Origin: Hevea brasiliensis | Taxonomy: Eukaryota; Streptophyta; Magnoliopsida; Malpighiales; Euphorbiaceae | Direction: 5' to 3' | Assembly (NCBI RefSeq): GCF_030052815.1 | Contig: NC_079504.1 | Span: 84,880,249 to 84,944,248, forward strand | Length of the DNA: 64,000 nucleotides | Shown here: piece by piece, positions 58,825 to 64,000 of the stretch | How positions within the stretch are numbered: position 1 is the first letter of the stretch | Layout of the letters: the number at the start of each line of letters is the position of its first letter | Made by a program: the position numbers and the translations under genes | Notes under the pieces: model-generated | What the model was told of the DNA's origin: nothing | The model's database searches: none | The model's input: the letters and a program-made list of their open reading frames with translations, nothing else

Positions 58825-60278
58825 TTGGAAACCAGATCAAAAAATGGTCGATTTGTTGGATATTCAAAAGATAGTTTTGGATACTATTTTTATTTGCCTA
58901 CATCACAAAAGGTTGTGATAAGTAGAGATGCCACATTTCTTGAACAAAAATTTGTTCAAGAAAGAGGTAAAGGAAGGCAAATAGAATTAGAATTGGAGAA
59001 TTCTGACCAACCAATAGATCAGATGGATATAGATCCATCTAGTCAACCTACACCTATTGATGAAACATCTACAGCTGTTCCTCGTAGAACAACCAGGGTA
59101 TCTCATCCACTAGTGAGATATGATTTCCTTCATGAAGAAGAATAAGAGTTGTTTACTCATGAAGAAGTAGATCATGGAGAAGATCCACTTACCTATGAAG
59201 AAGCTATATCAAATATAGACTCTTCAAAATGGATTGATGCTATGAAATCTGAAATTGATTCCATGTATAAGAATCAAGTTTGGGATCTTGTTGACCCACC
59301 TGAAGGTATTGTACCTATAGGGAACAAATGGGTTTTCAAGAAGAAAATTGGTTCTAATGGAAAGGTAGAGACCTATAAAGCAAGGCTAGTAGCGAAAGGG
59401 TTTCGCCAAAGGCAAGGAATCAACTATAAGGAGACTTTCTCGCCTATTGCCATGCTTAAATCAATTAGGATTCTATTAGCAATAGCTGCATACTATGATT
59501 ATGAGATTTGGCAGATGGATGTCAAAACAGCTTTTCTCAATGGATACATTGAAGAAAACATTTTCATGGAACAACCTAGGGGTTTTGAATCCCAAGATGG
59601 TTCCAAGGTATGCAAGCTAAAGCGATCCATTTATGGGTTAAAACAAACTTTGAGGAGTTGGAACATCCGTTTTGATGAAGCCATTAAGTCATTTGGTTTT
59701 ATCAAAAATGAGGATGAGCCATGTGTACATAAGAAGGTTAGTGATAGTGCTGTCACTTTCCTTGTCTTATATGTGGATGACATTTTGTTGATGGGTAATG
59801 ACACAGGTATGTTAATAACTGTAAAGGTACAGTTGTCAAATACATTCTCCATGAAAGACTTAGGGGAGGCAACCTATATTCTTGGGATTCACATCTATAG
59901 AGATAGAGCGAAAAGAATAATTAGTTTATTCCAAAGTCTATACTTGGAAAAGGTATTAAAGAGGTTTAACATGCTTGATTCCAAGAGAGGATTGTTACCA
60001 ATGAGACATAGTATCCACGTTTCTAAAGAGATGTCTCCAAAGACACCTGAAAAAAGAGATAAAATGGCCAGGATTCTATATGCTTCGGCTATTGGAAGTT
60101 TAATATATGCAATGTTGTGTACTAAACCGGATATCGCATATGCTGTTAGTTTGACTAGCAGGTATCAATCCAATCCAAGTTTGGAACACTGGATAGCTGT
60201 CAAGAATATCCTTAAGTACTTGAGAAGAACTAAGGATTTATTCTTCATTTATAGAGGTGGAGACTTTCAATTGGATGG
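58825..60278 (+). pseudogene. CopC reverse transcriptase
   Basis: The first part is the integrase-RT linker (RSKNGRFVGYSKDSFGYYF, SRDATFLEQ), with a TAA at 59143. RT is then open from 59149: IPIGNKWVFKKKIG, ARLVAKGFRQRQGINY, IWQMDVKTAFLNGYIEE with the first Asp, KLKRSIYGLKQTLRSW, and YVDDILLMG with both catalytic Asps. ILGIHIYRDRAKR and ARILYASAIGSLIYAMLCTKPDIAYAV follow in the palm-thumb region. This is the best preserved RT in the window (435 open codons with RNase H). Confidence 0.93.
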
Positions 60279-60671
60279 TTATACTGATTCTGATTTCCAA
60301 TCAGATATCGATGATAGAAAGTCTACCTCTGGGTATGTGTTCATTTATAAAGGAGGTACAGTCAGTTGGAAGAGTTCCAAAAAGAGTACGACTACAGATT
60401 CCACTATCGAGGCTGAGTATATTGCTACATCAAATGCTACAAAAGAATATATTTAGATATAAGGAACCCCAATCTTACCAGAAATCCAAACACATAGAAA
60501 GGCGCTACCACAGTATCAGAGAAATAGTTGGGCAAGGCGATATAGCCATGTAAAAAATATCATTAGCATGAAATCCAGCTAATTCATTCACTAAGCCTTT
60601 GTCACAAGCACAGTTAGACCGATATCTGGAGAAGATGGCTCTAAGGTATTGTAATGAATGGCTCTAGTGCT
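60279..60671 (+). pseudogene. CopC RNase H
   Basis: YTDSDFQSDIDDRKSTS contains the first Asp. TVSWKSSKKSTTTDSTIEAEYI contains the Glu. A stop at 60454 and small indels follow, then the decayed C-terminus (KHIERRYHSIREIV in another frame) up to the PPT. In the family it removes RNA from cDNA hybrids. Confidence 0.88.
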
Positions 60672-60683
60672 AGTGGGAGATTG
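60672..60683 (+). promoter_or_regulatory. CopC polypurine tract
   Basis: AGTGGGAGATTG comes directly before the LTR start TGTTAGTAG. It has two bases more than CopB. Confidence 0.78.
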
Positions 60684-62792
60684 TGTTAGTAGTATGCCCT
60701 AGAGCATATCATTTAGTATGTATCTTGTACATATTTTTATTAATAAAAGGCATTTCCACTTTTCTGTTTACATAACATATTTATGTGTAATAGAAAAGGT
60801 CCATTGATATTTTGTTAGAAATTCTATTCTTAAGTTGTTAAGAATATAAGTGACAGTATTTCTAGTACAAAGTATCGTAAATAGGTTCACAATCAAGGAT
60901 ACTTCATAATAAGGACATGACTTATCCAGAAAGATTGTATTCATGTTTGTTACCAAGTTATTTATATGAGATATAAATAAGATGGAATGGTGAGTTTCAT
61001 GCCATATAGCAAACATGATAGGCACTTATAAATGATAAGTAGGCCGAACCAGTGACACTTATGACAAGCACATAGAGTCTACTCTTGTCAATGTTTTGTC
61101 ATAAATCATATTATTGCATATAATCTTTAGACCTGAGATAGCACAGTTATCTTGCATATAGGTAGTTTGAGTTTGATACTGCTTTCATACTTGTACTGTG
61201 TATGGGTATATGGGCATGTGTTGGCTCCTACTAGTTATATATGGAGGTAAGTGTTTATCAAGATGGAATTTGTTCCTCTAAGTAAATAGAGATAAAATCC
61301 TATGTTCATTTAATTATTCTTGATGTTTCAAGTTCTTGGCCAGGACAGATAGATTTAATTAGAAAATAGTTTCTGATGAGAAAATCTTTTTAATCAAGAA
61401 CTGGAATTAAAAGAGAACATAATATTCATAGCAAATGGAGTTTGACATAAACCATGACTCCAGCTTGAGTTGGGATTTTGTAACAGAGAGATTCTAATGC
61501 ATGGTAACATATGATTATAGGTTCATTTAAGGTAAACCTTATTACTAATTGGGTGGCCATGGCATGCTATGCTGGGTGTTAACCATGGTCTATGAGGTGC
61601 ATAAAATGATTTAGAGAAATCATTTATGGTAAGAAAGAGTTCTGATGATATTAAGAGTTGATATCATATCTCATTGCCAATTAGTGATGAGCCTAGTAAG
61701 TCACACACATACACAAGTTATGGCCTAATTAAATATGATTTAATTAATTAATTAAAGAGTTTAATTGATTAATTAAATATTTTTGGTTTGCAATTAGATT
61801 GCAAAGTCCCTAGCATGACTTGAAACCAAATCTAGATTATTGGATGTATAGTATAAGTTAAATTTATATTTAAAGTGTTTAAATATGAATTTAATTAATG
61901 AGAAATTAATTAATAGAGATTAATTAATTAATTTATATTTGATATAAATTGATTAGAAGAAGAGAAATAATTATTTTGGATTAAGAACTCAAAATTAAGA
62001 CACAGGGGCATTTTGGTCATTTCATAGGGTGACATGTGGCACCATGAGATGGTGACACATGGCATTACACATAAGCTTGCCAAATGTCTTTTAATCATGT
62101 AAGATGATTAAAATTAAGATTAAATATAGGTTTGACACTTGGCACAATGTGATTGGGTCAATTAAACCTAGAACCAATCAGAGGGTGACATATGGCAAGG
62201 GTTTAATGCGTTGACCTAGCTATATAAGTGTTGTTATGAATTAAAAATATGACAACCAGCAGCTACTCCTCCTTTTTCACGCCATTTTGAGTCTCTCCAT
62301 CTCTTCTTCTTCATCTTTCATCAATTCAAAGAGATTAGCCATCAATCTCTTGAATTAAGAACACCAGAAATTGTTTCTAGTGTCCTGTTTACATCCTTAA
62401 TCTCTTAAAAGGCAGAACTTAATTTTCTAAATAATAGAAAAAGCTTTAGAAGCTGTTCAAGGGCTGCCATAGGTGTTCTTGGTGTGGACAAGCTAGAGGG
62501 ACAACATTTGGTGTCCTGAAGACGAATCTCAAAGGCGCAAATACACTGCAGTGCATCAAGAGGTTAGTGTGTTTATTCTTGATTTAGTCTAGGGTTCTAA
62601 AATTAATCTGATTAATTTTAAAATATTAAATGGAAAATACAGATCCAAAAACATATTAAAATAGTTTTAATATATTTTTTATCATTGAAATTAAATAGAT
62701 AAAAATAAATCTTGCATGATGCATGTGACCCTAGGTGAAAATTTTTGAATTCAATGGTATAAACTTATGTTTTTCACGCCTCCGTTCCTTCA
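60684..62792 (+). repeat. LTR shared by CopC (3') and CopD (5'), 2109 bp
   Basis: It starts TGTTAGTAGTATGCCC after the CopC PPT and ends CCGTTCCTTCA at 62792, directly followed by a PBS. Thus it is at once the 3' LTR of CopC and the 5' LTR of CopD. It is full length, with the antisense 85-codon ORF at 60768-61025. Confidence 0.94.
62220..62228 (+). promoter_or_regulatory. candidate TATA box of the shared copia LTR
   Basis: CTATATAAG, the same position as 54544 in the 5' LTR. The intact PBS and leader downstream mean a transcript starting here would cover CopD. Confidence 0.55.
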
Positions 62793-62794
62793 AT

Positions 62795-62806
62795 TGGTAT
62801 CAGAGC
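62795..62806 (+). promoter_or_regulatory. CopD primer-binding site, initiator tRNA-Met type
   Basis: TGGTATCAGAGC lies 2 bp after the LTR end at 62792, as in CopC and CopB. Confidence 0.93.
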
Positions 62807-62807
62807 C

Positions 62808-64000
62808 ACTACATTTGCCATTTAGATTGTTGATTATATGATTTAATTGTGTGTTTGATCATGAGATGATTTATCCATTGCTGGTTGCAATGGATATGTG
62901 GCGGCATGCTTGAAGAACACCATCAATGGTGCACATGGTTTGGCTTCACGGGTGGTGCAAAGGTTTGGCTTTTTAATTTACAATTGTTGTATGATCTAAA
63001 AGCTCATCCTATGTCTAATTAAATTGTTTAATTAGAATTTTAATCACACAATTAAATTTTGATTCAAATCAGAATTTTAAAAAATTGTTTGAATATGATT
63101 CAAATCTGAATTTAAAAGTTGTTTGAATGTGATTCAAATCTGAATTTTTAAAGTTGTTTGAATCATATTTAAATTTGATTTTTTAAAGTTGTTTGAATAA
63201 TATTCAGATCTAAATTTTTAAAAATTGTTTGAATGTGATTCAAATCTAATTTTTTTAAAATTGTTTGAATGTGATTCAAATCTGAATTTTTAAGGTTGTT
63301 TGAATGTGATTCAAATGTGAATTTTTAAATTTGTTTGAATGAGATTCAAATATGAATTTTTAAATTTATTTGAATCATATTCAAATCTGGATTTTTAAGT
63401 TGAATATGAGATATTTAATTTAATTTAAGTATATATGTTTTATTTAATTGTTAAATAGTGATATGCATGATGGATGATCATGGACTATAAAAGACCATTG
63501 TGATTGGATTTATTTCTTTTATGTTTCTTTGGGATTGTAAATTAATTAATTTATTTTAATTTATTTGGGCATATATTATTAAGTTTGTAATAATTTTTTG
63601 TTGTAATTTCTTTTATTTAAGTTCTTGTAAATTCGCCTTGGTATGCCGAGGATTACTATGTAATATTGGATTGCAAGATGTTCAAGGAGTTCAAGAGCAT
63701 TGGTGGGACCAGTGGGAGGAATTCAAGATCAAGTGTTGATTATGTACTCCTTCAGCAACTCTTATAAAATGAATGAATGAAATGCACCTAGGAATGCCCT
63801 GATTCAATTCTTGGTGGCTCAGAATTGAATCCCTTAGAAAGTCCATGATCATACCATATTTACTACTTATCCATGAATGCATGAGATGTATGGGAATGTA
63901 TGCCATTATATGATATATGCATGCTAAATGGATAATGTGCAAAGTGAGACCTTAATAGTAATTAGAATGACTATAAAATCTTTCAAACAAATGATTAAGT
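62808..64000 (+). other. CopD leader (cut by window end)
   Basis: AT-rich leader homologous to CopC 55133-56260. It holds the repeat array at 63060-63405 and the antisense 83-codon ORF at 63691-63942. No sense ORF is visible. Confidence 0.85.
63060..63405 (+). repeat. CopD leader array of about 35-bp units
   Basis: About nine to ten units with the TTTGAAT...ATTCAAA inverted pair. The copy number differs from CopC (seven to eight) and is close to CopB (about ten). Confidence 0.88.

Larger units (their letters stand above)
53032..62792 (+). mobile_element. CopC: Ty1/copia element, 5' LTR broken by GypI
   Basis: Plus strand. 5' LTR (first about 10 bp missing) 53032-55117, PBS, 1.7-kb leader, gag, protease, integrase, RT, RNase H, PPT and 3' LTR 60684-62792. 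It is the same family as CopB and CopA. It has all five domains but is broken by stops and by a deletion that removes the integrase Glu. Its 3' LTR is directly followed by another PBS and leader (CopD). Confidence 0.92.
60684..64000 (+). mobile_element. CopD: second copia unit sharing an LTR with CopC
   Basis: After the shared LTR come PBS (62795) and leader up to the window end, aligned with CopC 55118 to about 56260. Gag would be expected about 0.5 kb beyond the window. The arrangement LTR-internal-LTR-internal is a tandem copia array. Confidence 0.9.

Noticed and set aside
1..64000. A host gene or host gene fragment
   Set aside because: Every stretch is accounted for by an LTR, a leader or a decayed polyprotein; no plant gene family was recognised on either strand.

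Overview
The window is plant nuclear DNA made entirely of nested long-terminal-repeat (LTR) retrotransposons. I see no cellular protein gene, rRNA gene or tRNA gene. The host is a flowering plant, because the elements are Ty3/gypsy chromoviruses with a C-terminal chromodomain and very long LTRs (about 2 to 4.2 kb), plus plant-type Ty1/copia elements with LTRs of about 2.1 kb. The overall look recalls Euphorbiaceae repeats such as those of rubber tree, but that is an impression only; the sequence does not name a species.

Layout. I name gypsy units Gyp or Solo and copia units Cop. From the left: GypA LTR (1-2987) sits in CopA LTR (2988-4685), which sits in GypB LTR (to 5909), which sits in the integrase of GypC. 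GypC (minus strand, 5910-50699) is split in its protease by GypD (plus strand, 7454-42070, target duplication GGTTG). GypD is split in gag by GypE (minus, 11105-26450, duplication GGTGC) and in the protease/RT region by CopB (minus, 27754-37003, duplication ATCTC). GypE's 3' LTR holds a solo LTR, SoloF (13654-17882, duplication GGATA). GypC's 5' LTR holds SoloG (43921-47528, duplication TTCAA). To the right, GypC appears to sit in the last 18 bp of another LTR (GypH), itself inside GypI LTR (ending at 53031), which broke the 5' LTR of CopC (53032-62792). CopC shares its 3' LTR with a second internal region, CopD, which runs off the window. The deepest path is seven layers.

How the parts work. 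Each complete unit has the expected order of LTR, primer-binding site (PBS) matching initiator tRNA-Met, gag, protease, reverse transcriptase, RNase H and integrase (copia order: integrase before reverse transcriptase), polypurine tract (PPT) and LTR. Every polyprotein is broken by stops, frameshifts or deletions, so no unit looks able to move by itself.

Most interesting points: a 74-nt GT...AG intron-like segment at the same integrase position in GypE and GypD; the copia LTR-internal-LTR-internal tandem; hairpin-forming repeat arrays and a thrice-repeated motif in the long copia leader; a 23-bp repeat inside the CopB zinc-knuckle codons; an RT/RNase H-deleted GypC; and a 1.2-kb duplication inside the GypA LTR.
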